From contig NZ_VIRM01000011.1 of the NCBI RefSeq assembly GCF_006874475.1, positions 62,001-126,000 of the forward strand: DNA of 64,000 nucleotides, written 5' to 3'. The DNA is from Microbispora hainanensis. Its GTDB lineage: Bacteria; Actinomycetota; Actinomycetes; Streptosporangiales; Streptosporangiaceae. The translations under genes were made by a program, and so were the position numbers. Positions within the stretch are counted from its first letter, which is position 1. The number at the start of each line of letters is the position of its first letter. Below are positions 16,466 through 24,375 of the stretch, one piece after another. A model generated the notes under the pieces. It saw only the letters and a list, made by a program, of their open reading frames with translations. It was not told the DNA's origin and did no database searches.

Positions 16466-17386
16466 TCAGGCGTCCGGGCCGTGGCCGGCGGCGACGAAGC
16501 CGTCCAGCCCGGCGTCGGAGCCGAGCCCGCCCGCGACCCGTGCGGCGACGGCGGTGCCGAGGCGTGCGGCGCCGAGGACGTCGCGGCCGTGCAGCAGTCC
16601 CGCCGCGAACCCGGCGCAGTACGCGTCGCCGCAGCCGGTGGTGTCGACCACCGGCACGTCGAGGGCGGGCACGCGGGTGACTCCGTCGGCGGTGGCCACG
16701 AGGCTGCCGGCGGCCCCCAGGGTGACGATCACGCCCGTGGGTCCCTCGGCGAGCAGCGCGGCCGCGGCCTCCTCGGGCGTCGCCGCCCCGCTGAGCATGA
16801 GCGCCTGCTCTTCGTTCGGCAGGAGGTAGTCGACGTGAGGCAGGAACGCGCGGACGCCGGGCATGAGGTCGGGCATGTTCGACAGCAGGTCGAGCGTGAC
16901 GGTCGTGCCGCCCTCGCGGGCCTTGTCGAGCAGCTCGAAGAAGGCGGGGTCGTGCAGGCCCCAGGTGACGTCCATGCCGCCGAGGTGCACCACCTTCGCA
17001 CCGGTGAGACGATCCGCGTCGAGGTCGGCGGTCGCCAGGCCGAGGTTGGCCCCGGGCACGTGGAATGAGGGCCGTCCGCCGTCGGGGCGGATGGGCAGGA
17101 TGGAGGCGGCGGTCTGCTCCCCCTGCCTGCGCACCAGGCCGCTCACGTCGACGCCGTGCCGCGCCATGATCATCAGGAGGAAGTCGCCGAGCTCGTCGTC
17201 GCCGACGGCGCCCATCGAGGCGACCGGCACGCCGATCTTCGCGAGGGTCACGGCCGTGCCTGCGGCGGCGCCGGCCGCGGTGATGCGGATCTGCTCGAGC
17301 AGGTGGGTGTCCTGACCGGCCGGGATCGACTCGACCGGGCGGGCCAGGACGTCGACGATATGCACGCCGACCGTCACTACCGTCAT
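16466..17386 (-). CDS. PfkB-family carbohydrate kinase
   Basis: The protein has 306 aa. It is a ribokinase-type kinase that uses ATP to phosphorylate a sugar or nucleoside hydroxyl. Visible are VGDDELGDFLLMIMARHGVD, a substrate loop (GANLGLA), the nucleotide segment LLPNEEQALMLSG, and the anion-hole/catalytic motif DTTGCGDAYCAGFAAGL with catalytic Asp. The motif has Cys where most family members have Ala (GCGD for GAGD); this occurs in several uncharacterised PfkB groups. It is the first gene of the two-gene operon with the aminotransferase. A pathway in which a compound is phosphorylated and transaminated is possible but unproven. Confidence 0.9.
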   Translation of the reverse strand: MTVVTVGVHIVDVLARPVESIPAGQDTHLLEQIRITAAGAAAGTAVTLAKIGVPVASMGAVGDDELGDFLLMIMARHGVDVSGLVRRQGEQTAASILPIRPDGGRPSFHVPGANLGLATADLDADRLTGAKVVHLGGMDVTWGLHDPAFFELLDKAREGGTTVTLDLLSNMPDLMPGVRAFLPHVDYLLPNEEQALMLSGAATPEEAAAALLAEGPTGVIVTLGAAGSLVATADGVTRVPALDVPVVDTTGCGDAYCAGFAAGLLHGRDVLGAARLGTAVAARVAGGLGSDAGLDGFVAAGHGPDA

Positions 17387-17400
17387 GAGCGGATAATAGA

Positions 17401-17410
17401 CGGGCGCCCG
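17401..17410. promoter_or_regulatory. Candidate TetR operator (perfect 10-bp palindrome)
   Basis: CGGGCGCCCG sits in the 52-bp gap between the divergent PfkB and TetR genes. It is flanked by AGA on one side and ACT on the other, giving a 16-bp near-palindrome. It would overlap both promoters, the usual place for a TetR-type repressor site. Confidence 0.45.
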
Positions 17411-17438
17411 ACTAAAATGTCAACCGAGGTGGTGCACC

Positions 17439-18029
17439 ATGCCGAAGATCGTCAATCACGAGGAGCGCAGGGGCGAGGTCGTCGCGGCGGCGCGCCGGAT
17501 CATCCTGCGCGAGGGCATCGAGGCCGCGACGACGCGGGCCATCGCCAAGGAGGCCGGCTACTCCAACGGGGTGCTCACGCACTACTTCGCCGACAAGGAC
17601 GAGATCCTGCTGTCGGCCCTGGAGGCGTCCCATCGCCGGATCACCGACCGGCTGCGGGAGAAGCTGTCGGGCCGCACCGGCCTGGAGGCGCTGCGCGAAC
17701 TGCTGCTCGACAACGTGCCGCTCGACGACGAGCGGGCCGGGGAGACCGGGCTGGAGGTGGGCTTCTGGGGGCGCAGCCTGACCAGCCCCGCGCTGCTCGA
17801 GGTCCAGCGCCGGGAGGCCGCCGAGCTCCGCTTTCTGGTGACGAGCCTGCTCAGGTGCGCCGCCGAGGCCGGTGAGATCCGTACGGACGACGACCTGGAG
17901 GACGTGGCGGAGCGGCTGCTGGCGCTCGTGGACGGGCTGAGCATGCACCGGCTGCTGTATCCCGCGCACGTCACCGCCGAGCGGCTGGAACGGCTGATCC
18001 TCGGCGAGATCGACAGGCTGCGCGCCTGA
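17439..18029 (+). CDS. TetR-family transcriptional regulator
   Basis: The protein has 196 aa. The N-terminal helix-turn-helix (about 8-55) reads AARRIILREGIEAATTRAIA and GYSNGVLTHYFADKDEIL, the standard TetR DNA-binding unit. The C-terminal two thirds form the ligand and dimer domain with RLLALVDGLSMHRLLYP, as in BetI/TetR_C-type members. It diverges from the PfkB/aminotransferase operon across 52 bp with a palindrome, so it most likely represses that operon and itself until a small molecule binds. The ligand is unknown. Confidence 0.92.
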   Translation: MPKIVNHEERRGEVVAAARRIILREGIEAATTRAIAKEAGYSNGVLTHYFADKDEILLSALEASHRRITDRLREKLSGRTGLEALRELLLDNVPLDDERAGETGLEVGFWGRSLTSPALLEVQRREAAELRFLVTSLLRCAAEAGEIRTDDDLEDVAERLLALVDGLSMHRLLYPAHVTAERLERLILGEIDRLRA

Positions 18030-18033
18030 CGAG

Positions 18034-18063
18034 GGCCGCCGGGAGCCGGTTGCCCCGGCGGCC
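18034..18063. terminator. Bidirectional hairpin between convergent genes
   Basis: ggccgccggg (18034-18043) pairs with 18054-18063 around a 10-base loop. It fills the 43-bp gap between the stop codons of the TetR gene and the FHA gene and can end both transcripts. Confidence 0.55.
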
Positions 18064-18072
18064 TCGGGATCG

Positions 18073-19590
18073 TCAGGCGGTGCGGTGGGGCTCGTACCGC
18101 ATCGTGCGCGAGACGCCCACACGCACGGTCGTGCCGGGCAGTATCGGCACCGGCTCGTTCGGCGGGATGTCGTAGAAGTTGGGGTCGCCGGGCGGCTGGA
18201 TCTGGGTGCCGTTCACCGAGCCCAGGTCGAGCAGGTTGACGTCCCAGTTGTCCAGGAAGACCCGCAGGTGACGGCGCGACACCGAGCCGTCGGGGCTGGT
18301 CACCCTGGCCGGCCTCGCCTCGCCCGACTGCACCTCGGGCGCGCGCTCGGGGTCGCGGCCCAGCAGGTAGTCGGCCTCCAGCGGCAGCGCCATGCCGTCG
18401 TCGAGCAGCAGCACGCCGAGCAGCGGCCGGGGACCCTTGTAGGGCACCACGGCCCGCTGGTCGATCGGGATGCCGCAGACCGCGCAGTAGGGCGCGCGCG
18501 GGTCGTTGAAGTGGTCGTTCTTGCAGTCGACGCCGTAGACCATCGGCCGCTGCTCCGGCTCGGGCGTCGCGTCCAGCTGGGTCGCGTCGCCCGGCTCCTC
18601 GTCCGCGAGCGCGTGCGGCACCGGCTCGAACGGCCCGCTCGGCGGGCCGTCAGGACCGCCGAGGTCATGCGGCCCGCCCAGGTCGAGCGGCGGGTTCAGG
18701 TCGTGCTGCGGGTTCAGGTCATGCTGCGGGTTCAGGTCGTGCGGGGGGTTGAGGTCGTGCAGGGCGCCCCGGTCCTCGGCGGGCTCGGGCAGCGGAGGCA
18801 GCGGCTGCGGCCCCGAGTGGTGCGCGGGCCCCGGGTCGGGGAGCGGAGGCAGCGGCTGGACGGGCGGCGGCGCGAGGGGCTGGGACGGTCCCGGCGACGG
18901 CGCCCCCTGCTCCCCCGACGGCCCGCCGGACAGCGGACCGGAGAACGGCGACACGGGCGGCGGCGGCACGGTCGACGGCACCACGGGCCCGCGCGGGGCG
19001 ATCGGCTCCGGAGCGCCGATGGGCGAGGGCTGCACGCCCTGCTGCTGCGGCTGGGGCTGGGGCGGGCGCGGGGGCAGCGGCGGGAAGGCGAGGTCGCCGT
19101 GCCGCGTGAAGTCGCACTCCAGCCCGGCCCCGGTGACCACACCGCCGTCCAGCCGGGCGTACGGGCTCGACGGGCCCGCTCCCGGCAGGCGCAGCTCGAC
19201 CCGGGACACCGCACCGTTGACGAGACGATCGGTCCAGGTCAGCGCGTCGTGCCCGGCGAGGCGGACCTCGCCGTCGGGCCCGCCCGACACGGTCGCGTAC
19301 GCGGCCCCGCTGACCAGCACGGCCACGCCGCCTCCGGCGGGACCGGCGACCGCGCAGGCCATCGGCTCGCCGCCGATCGACCTGTCCATGGCGCGCGCGA
19401 GGACCTGGGCCACCCGCCGGGCGAGCGCCCGGCCGTCCCCGCCCGTCGTGGCGGTCTCGTTCAGCGCCGCCAGCAGGTCTTCGACCGGGTGGTCGCCACC
19501 GGTGGCGCACACGAGCAGCAACCCGTTCAGATGGGCGACCACGCCCTCCCCCGGCAGCGGGCGGACCACCCCCACGCCCTGTTCCGTCAC
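18073..19590 (-). CDS. FHA-domain protein with zinc-ribbon-like segment and repeat linker
   Basis: The protein has 505 aa; the GTG start at 19590 has GGAGGGAGAA in front. An N-terminal domain of about 180 residues (LPGEGVVAHLNGLLLVCATG) is rich in Gly and not recognised with confidence. A 190-residue Pro/Gly-rich linker follows, with a hexapeptide repeat DLNPQH. Then comes a Cys pair motif (YGVDCKNDHFN then YCAVCG) that could bind zinc together with nearby ligands. The C-terminal FHA domain, which binds phosphothreonine, shows YLLGRDPE, GSVSRRHLRVFL and LLDLGSVNGTQI. FHA proteins in actinomycetes work with Ser/Thr kinases, often in cell-wall or secretion control. No kinase gene adjoins it, so partner and role are open. 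Confidence 0.85.
   Translation of the reverse strand: MTEQGVGVVRPLPGEGVVAHLNGLLLVCATGGDHPVEDLLAALNETATTGGDGRALARRVAQVLARAMDRSIGGEPMACAVAGPAGGGVAVLVSGAAYATVSGGPDGEVRLAGHDALTWTDRLVNGAVSRVELRLPGAGPSSPYARLDGGVVTGAGLECDFTRHGDLAFPPLPPRPPQPQPQQQGVQPSPIGAPEPIAPRGPVVPSTVPPPPVSPFSGPLSGGPSGEQGAPSPGPSQPLAPPPVQPLPPLPDPGPAHHSGPQPLPPLPEPAEDRGALHDLNPPHDLNPQHDLNPQHDLNPPLDLGGPHDLGGPDGPPSGPFEPVPHALADEEPGDATQLDATPEPEQRPMVYGVDCKNDHFNDPRAPYCAVCGIPIDQRAVVPYKGPRPLLGVLLLDDGMALPLEADYLLGRDPERAPEVQSGEARPARVTSPDGSVSRRHLRVFLDNWDVNLLDLGSVNGTQIQPPGDPNFYDIPPNEPVPILPGTTVRVGVSRTMRYEPHRTA
18662..18762 (-). repeat. 18-bp in-frame repeat encoding DLNPQH in the FHA protein linker
   Basis: Five to six copies of an 18-bp unit encode Asp-Leu-Asn-Pro-(Gln/Pro)-His and degenerate forms such as DLGGPH. 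The three central copies are nearly identical, so expansion is recent. Confidence 0.65.
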
Positions 19591-19833
19591 AGAAGTTCTC
19601 CCTCCGGAAACGCCACCGGATGACCGGCACCATCGCCGGCACGCCATGTGCCGGATCGATCACCCCAGAAAGTAGCAAAAAAGAACGATGAAGCGGCCTG
19701 CGGGACCGCGCGAGGGGTGCCCGGACGGTGGCCGGCCCCCGTTTCGACCTGCGGAAGCGCGCGGGGCCCGGCGTGCGGGCGTGTGGGCCGCCCCGGCGGG
19801 CCGGGACGTTTCACGGGCCGTTCCCCGGGCCGC

Positions 19834-21003
19834 TCACACACCGCTGAACATGCGGTTGACGTCGGCCGTGGCGAGCACGCCGTAGATCTCACCGCCCCGC
19901 TCGACGAGCAGGTATTCCGGCGCGGGGGCCTCCCGCATGGCGTCGAGTAGGGACTCCCCCTCCAGATCGGCGCCGAGCACGAGCGAGGGCTCCAGAGATC
20001 GGGACAGCGCGCCGACGTTCACCCACGGTCTGCGCTGCTCCGGAGTGGCGTTGACCGCCGCCTCGTTGACGATGCCGACCGGCCGCCCGTCGTGGTCGAC
20101 CACCACCATGGCCCCCGCTCCGGCCTCCCGCGCCCGGCGCAGGCCCTCGGAGAGCGGCACCTCGGCGGTGACCGGGATCGCCCTGCGGGCCAGCACCCGG
20201 GCCCGCAGCTGCGGCAGCCGGGCCCGTACGCGGGCCACCCGCAGCGACTGGGAGGCCCCGAGCCAGATGAACGACGCCAGCACCACCGTCCAGAGCATGC
20301 TCCCGATGCCGGGCTCCTGGCCGGACATCAGGTTCATCAGGAGCGGCACCACGACCAGCGCGATCGCGACGCCGCGGCCGACCCACGCGGCGGCCAGCGT
20401 GCCGATGCCCGCGTCGCGCTTGGCCTTCCACACGGCGGCCCGCAGCATCCGGCCGCCGTCGAGCGGCAGGCCGGGGAGGAGGTTGAAGATCCCCACGATC
20501 AGGTTGGACGACCAGAGCTGCCAGATCAGCACCGGCACGAGCCCGTCGGGCGGGCGCAGGAACATGGACAGCGGGTCGACGGGACCGGTCACGAACGCGA
20601 CCGCGGACACCAGATAACCGATCGCCGCGAGGCCCAGCGAGAGCAGGGGCCCGGCGAGCGCGACGTTGAACTCCCGGCCCGCCGTCTCGGGCTCGCGTTC
20701 GATCTCCGAGACGCCGCCCAGCATGTAGAGGGTGATCCTGCGCACCGGAAGGCCGTAGTGCTTGGCGACGACGCAGTGCGCCAGCTCGTGGAGCAGGACC
20801 GAGCCGTAGAGCAGGACGGCGAAGACCAGCGCCACCACGGAACTGCCGAGGAGCCCGTATCCGGGGAGGCTGGCGGCGAAGACCGGCTGGAAGCTGTAGG
20901 TGATGAACGCCGCCACGATGAGCCACGTGGGCGAGACGTAGACGGGAATGCCGAAGGGCCGCCCCATCCGCAGTCCAGTGGACTCCTTGACAGGTGTGCT
21001 CAT
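19834..21003 (-). CDS. Site-2-type M50 metalloprotease with CBS pair
   Basis: The protein has 389 aa. The membrane part (about 1-230) has the zinc motif HELAH in VLLHELAHCVVAKHYGL, and the third ligand Asp in LLPGLPLDGGRMLRA. A C-terminal pair of CBS modules (about 255-389) ends the protein; CBS pairs often bind adenosine nucleotides and may gate the protease. Site-2 proteases cut membrane-spanning substrates such as anti-sigma factors; the target is unknown. It diverges from the RecB-like gene. In streptomycetes this M50/RecB pair lies close to arc and trmI, so this part of the window follows a conserved order. Confidence 0.93.
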   Translation of the reverse strand: MSTPVKESTGLRMGRPFGIPVYVSPTWLIVAAFITYSFQPVFAASLPGYGLLGSSVVALVFAVLLYGSVLLHELAHCVVAKHYGLPVRRITLYMLGGVSEIEREPETAGREFNVALAGPLLSLGLAAIGYLVSAVAFVTGPVDPLSMFLRPPDGLVPVLIWQLWSSNLIVGIFNLLPGLPLDGGRMLRAAVWKAKRDAGIGTLAAAWVGRGVAIALVVVPLLMNLMSGQEPGIGSMLWTVVLASFIWLGASQSLRVARVRARLPQLRARVLARRAIPVTAEVPLSEGLRRAREAGAGAMVVVDHDGRPVGIVNEAAVNATPEQRRPWVNVGALSRSLEPSLVLGADLEGESLLDAMREAPAPEYLLVERGGEIYGVLATADVNRMFSGV

Positions 21004-21163
21004 GTGCCGCCTTCCCCTCCCACGCTCCTCGATGCTACGTGCCGGAGCGTGAGATCAGCCTAAGAGCTCGCCCGCCCGTTGCGCACCGTGTGATCGGCGC
21101 CGCGGCTCCCCGGGAGGGGCGGGGCGGGAGCGTTCTGTCGGCCCGGTGTCCTACAGTTCCGGC

Positions 21164-22024
21164 ATGACCCTCGCCGAAGAGCGCGCCGTGATCGGGGCGC
21201 TATCCCCCTCCCGGGCCGGTGACTTCATGACCTGCCCCCTGCTCTACCGGTTCAGGGTGATCGACCAGCTCCCCGAGCGGCCCTCGGCCGCCGCGGTCCG
21301 GGGCACGCTCGTTCACGCCGTGCTGGAGCGGCTCTACGATCTGCCCGCGGAGGCGCGGACGGTCGCCGCCGCCCAGGACCTGCTGGAGCCCCAGTGGCTG
21401 CGGCTGCTCGCCGAGGAGCCCGACTACGCCGGGCTGTTCGAGGACGACGCGGAGCGGGACGCCTGGCTGACCCAGGCCCGCGGCATGGTCGAGCGTTACT
21501 TCACGCTGGAGGACCCCCAGCGGCTGGAGCCCGCCGAGCGGGAGATGTACGTCGAGGTCGTGCTCGACAGCGGGCTGCTGCTGCGCGGCTACATCGACAG
21601 GCTCGACGTGGCCCCGACCGGCGAGGTGCGGGTCGTGGACTACAAGACGGGCACGGCGCCGGGGCGCGAGTGGGAGGCCAAGGCGCTGTTCCAGATGAAG
21701 TTCTACGCGCTGGCGCTGTGGCGGCGCAGCGGCCAGGTCCCCCGGATGCTCCAGCTGATGTACCTGGGCAACGGCGAGATCATCCGTTACGTCCCGGACG
21801 AGGCCGACCTGCGGGCGACCGAGCGCAAGGTGGAGGCCCTGTGGGCGGCCATCGAGCGTGCCGTACGCACCCGTGAGTGGCGCGCCCGGCGCTCCCGGCT
21901 GTGCGACTGGTGCGACCACCAGGCGCTGTGCCCGGAGTTCGGCGGCACCCCGCCGCCCGTGCCCGACCGCGAGCCGGGGCTGTCCGCCCGCGTGAGCAGG
22001 AGGTCGGCCAGCGACGAGCTGTGA
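21164..22024 (+). CDS. RecB-like PD-(D/E)XK nuclease with predicted Fe-S cluster
   Basis: The protein has 286 aa. The nuclease core includes GTLVHAVLERLYDLPAE (motif with His), then RGYIDRLD and VRVVDYKTG, which give the D...D-Y-K catalytic set of the Cas4/AddB/RecB nuclease family. One Cys in DFMTCPLLYRF and three near the C-terminus (CDWCDHQALC) match the four Cys that hold a [4Fe-4S] cluster in this family. It is a single domain without a helicase. The ATG at 21164 is preferred; a GTG six codons upstream is possible. It probably acts on DNA ends in repair. Confidence 0.9.
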   Translation: MTLAEERAVIGALSPSRAGDFMTCPLLYRFRVIDQLPERPSAAAVRGTLVHAVLERLYDLPAEARTVAAAQDLLEPQWLRLLAEEPDYAGLFEDDAERDAWLTQARGMVERYFTLEDPQRLEPAEREMYVEVVLDSGLLLRGYIDRLDVAPTGEVRVVDYKTGTAPGREWEAKALFQMKFYALALWRRSGQVPRMLQLMYLGNGEIIRYVPDEADLRATERKVEALWAAIERAVRTREWRARRSRLCDWCDHQALCPEFGGTPPPVPDREPGLSARVSRRSASDEL

Positions 22025-22117
22025 CGCCCGGACTGCTGCGGGCTCCTCCGCGAGGAGGAGGGGGGATATCCCTCCCGGGCAGGGTGGCCGCGAGGGGCGA
22101 ACGCCTAGATTTGGTAC

Positions 22118-23317
22118 GTGCGCACCACCCCCGGCAACATGCGGTCCTGGCTCAGGGCTCGTCCCCTGGTCTACGACTCGATCCTCGCGGTGGTGCTGAC
22201 GACCGCGTCCCTGGCGTGGATCGCCTCGGCCGGCCCGGGGGAAGGCGCCGGCTGGCTGCGGTCCGGGACGCCGCGCCCGGCGGACGCGCTCAACCTGATC
22301 CTGGCGGCGGCCTGCACGCTGCCCGTGGCCCTGCGCCGCAGCCGGCCCTTCGTGCTGCTGGTGGCCACCTGCGTCCCTCAGGCGGTGCTCGACACGCTCG
22401 ACTACGACCCCGGTCTGAGCGGGTTCGGCGCGCTCGTCCTGCTCTATTCCGTGGCCGCCTATCGGGGGCTGGCGCTGAGCCTGGTCGCCCTCGTCGTCTC
22501 CTTCGCCTCCTACGCGGCCAGCGCGATCGCCGGGGTCATCACCCCGTCGTGGACCGACCACGTCGTCGTCGCCTCCGTCCTGCTGCTGTGCTGGGTGTGC
22601 GGCCGGGCGCTGCGGCTGCGCCGCGCCTACCTCGCCGAGCTGGTGCAGCGGGCCGACCGGCTGGAGCGGGCGCGTGAGGCCGACACCAGGGCCGCCAGGG
22701 CCGAGGAGCGCTCCCGCATCGCCCGGGAGCTGCACGACGTCGTGGCCCACCACGTCAGCGTGATGACGGTCCAGGCCGCCGCCGCCCGCAAGATGCTCGA
22801 CACCAAGCCCGACGTGGCCCGGGACGCCCTGTCCGCGATCGAGGAGATGGGCCGTACGGCGATGGCGGAGATGCGCAGCATCGTCGGCGTGCTGCGCACC
22901 GACGGCCCGGCCGAGCGCGGGCCGCAGCCGGGCATGCACGACCTGCCCGCGCTGGTGGAGCAGATGCGCGAGGCGGGGCTGCGGACCCGGCTGTCGATCG
23001 AGGGCGAGCGGCGCGGCCTGCCGCCGGGGGTGGATCTGGCCGCCTACCGGCTCGTGCAGGAGGCGCTGACCAACAGCCTGCGGCACGCCGGGCCCGCGGC
23101 CCGCGCCTGGGTGACCGTACGGCACGAGCCGAACGAGCTGAGCATCCACGTGGAGGACGACGGGCGCGGCGCGGCGGAGGAGTCGGTGCGTATCGGCGGC
23201 AAGGGTCACGGCCTCGTCGGCATCCGCGAGCGTGTGGCGCTCTATGGTGGAGTTCTGCGGATCGGTCCCCGCACCGGGGGCGGGTTCGAGGTCCGCGCCC
23301 GGTTCCCCTTGAAGTGA
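22118..23317 (+). CDS. NarL-type sensor histidine kinase (HisKA_3)
   Basis: The protein has 399 aa. Five or so transmembrane helices occupy residues 20-165 with almost no external loop, so it likely senses a signal in the membrane. A short coiled linker follows. The phospho-acceptor is His206 in IARELHDVVAHHVSVM, the classic HisKA_3 signature. The C-terminal ATPase domain shows LTNSLRHAGP, VEDDGRGAA and GKGHGLVGIRERVALYGG. It is the first gene of a pair with a LuxR-type regulator 97 bp downstream. This architecture resembles the DesK/LiaS-like kinases, many of which respond to envelope stress. The signal is unknown. Confidence 0.93.
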   Translation: MRTTPGNMRSWLRARPLVYDSILAVVLTTASLAWIASAGPGEGAGWLRSGTPRPADALNLILAAACTLPVALRRSRPFVLLVATCVPQAVLDTLDYDPGLSGFGALVLLYSVAAYRGLALSLVALVVSFASYAASAIAGVITPSWTDHVVVASVLLLCWVCGRALRLRRAYLAELVQRADRLERAREADTRAARAEERSRIARELHDVVAHHVSVMTVQAAAARKMLDTKPDVARDALSAIEEMGRTAMAEMRSIVGVLRTDGPAERGPQPGMHDLPALVEQMREAGLRTRLSIEGERRGLPPGVDLAAYRLVQEALTNSLRHAGPAARAWVTVRHEPNELSIHVEDDGRGAAEESVRIGGKGHGLVGIRERVALYGGVLRIGPRTGGGFEVRARFPLK

Positions 23318-23352
23318 AGCCCCCGCACGTAGAGCCCCTCTGAGGACAGACC

Positions 23353-23418
23353 ATGACGATCAGGGTGTCCCCCTCCACCCGGCGGCCCGCCGCCCATCCC
23401 ATGACGGACGCATCATGA
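23353..23418 (+). CDS. 21-aa leader ORF overlapping the regulator start (possible start-region duplication)
   Basis: A small frame starts with ATG at 23353 behind GAGGA (six bases away) and encodes MTIRVSPSTRRPAAHPMTDA plus Ser. It stops at the TGA of an ATGA overlap with the response regulator start (23415). Its first five codons match the first five of the regulator (MTIRV, 15 of the first 16 bases). So the start region looks tandemly duplicated with the old copy drifted out of frame. The result is a leader whose translation probably delivers ribosomes to the regulator start. It may be an accident with no peptide function. Confidence 0.45.
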   Translation: MTIRVSPSTRRPAAHPMTDAS

Positions 23419-24098
23419 CGATCCGGGTGTTGCTGGTCGACGACCAGCCGCTGCTGCGCACCGGGTTCCGCTTCATCCTGGAGGCCGAGCCGGACGTCAC
23501 CGTCGTGGGCGAGGCGGGCGACGGCGCGGTGGCCATGGAGCAGTCGCGGGCCCTGTTGCCCGACGTGGTGCTCATGGACGTCCGCATGCCCGGCACCGAC
23601 GGCATCGAGGCGACCCGCCGCATCGTGCGGGAGGCCGCACCGAGCGCCCACGTGCCGAAGGTGCTCGTGCTGACCACGTTCGACCTGGACGAGTACATCG
23701 TGGAGGCGCTGCGCGCGGGCGCGAGCGGGTTCCTCCTCAAGGACGTGCCGCCCGACGAGCTGGTCCAGGCGATCCGCGTGGTGGCGGCCGGCGACGCGAT
23801 CGTGGCGCCGAGCGTCACCCGGCGGCTGCTGGACAAGTTCGCCGCCCGGCTGCCCTCCGCCCACCCGCAGGCCACCCCCGCGCGGGTCGACCGGCTCACC
23901 GAGCGCGAGCTGGAGGTGCTGCGCCTGATCGCGAAGGGCATGTCGAACGCCGAGATCGCCGCCGAGCTCGTGGTCAGCGAGACGACCGTGAAGACCCATG
24001 TGGGCAACGTGCTGACCAAGCTGGGGCTGCGCGACCGGGTGCAGGCGGTCGTGCTCGCGTACGAGACCGGGCTGATCGTCCCCGGCGCCTTCTCGTGA
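23415..24098 (+). CDS. NarL/LuxR-family response regulator
   Basis: The protein has 227 aa. The receiver domain holds LLVDDQPLLR, phospho-acceptor Asp55 in VVLMDVRMPGTDG, the Thr in LTTFDLDEY and the Lys in GFLLKDVPPDE. The C-terminal LuxR-type helix-turn-helix reads LTERELEVLRLIAKGMSNAE and SETTVKTHVGNVLTKLGLRD. It is the cognate regulator of the upstream kinase. Its translation start overlaps the stop of a 21-codon leader (ATGA), suggesting coupling. Its stop faces the convergent oppF gene across a large hairpin. Confidence 0.93.
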   Translation: MTIRVLLVDDQPLLRTGFRFILEAEPDVTVVGEAGDGAVAMEQSRALLPDVVLMDVRMPGTDGIEATRRIVREAAPSAHVPKVLVLTTFDLDEYIVEALRAGASGFLLKDVPPDELVQAIRVVAAGDAIVAPSVTRRLLDKFAARLPSAHPQATPARVDRLTERELEVLRLIAKGMSNAEIAAELVVSETTVKTHVGNVLTKLGLRDRVQAVVLAYETGLIVPGAFS

Positions 24099-24245
24099 CC
24101 ACCGGTCTACGACCGCAGGAGGAGTGAGACAGGCCCGGGTCCTCCCCTGGTCGCGGGCGAGAGCCGTACGGGAGGCCGATGCCGGGCGGGGGCGCGCGCC
24201 GATAGCGTCGTGACAGGGGCGTGGCCGAGGTGGCGGAAACACGCC

Positions 24246-24303
24246 CCGCCGGTACGGCTCCCGCGGACCGTCTGGGGGAAGACGGCGGGGGCCGTACCGG
24301 CGG
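24246..24303. terminator. Large hairpin between convergent genes
   Basis: An 18-bp arm (24246-24263) pairs with 24286-24303 (one G-U pair). Inside lies a 6-bp hairpin (ccgtct/agacgg, 24268-24273 with 24280-24285). The position between the stop of the LuxR regulator and the convergent stop of oppF fits a bidirectional terminator. Confidence 0.6.
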
Positions 24304-24375
24304 AAAGACCCGGCGTGGAAAGACCGGTGCCGAAAGTCCCGGTGCCGAAAGTCCGGTGCCGAAAGTCCCGGTGCC
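24303..24375. repeat. Five 14-15 bp tandem repeats abutting the oppF stop codon
   Basis: The unit gaaagtcccggtgcc occurs five times (24303, 24318, 24332, 24347, 24361), with alternating 15- and 14-bp lengths and a weaker first copy. The last copy ends one base before the oppF stop (plus-strand tca, 24376-24378). It is noncoding on both strands. Confidence 0.7.

Noticed and set aside
24215-24245. tRNA-Leu-like start (GCCGAGGTGGCGGAA)
   Set aside because: No matching acceptor stem, anticodon arm or T-loop follows; the bases belong to the region before a terminator.
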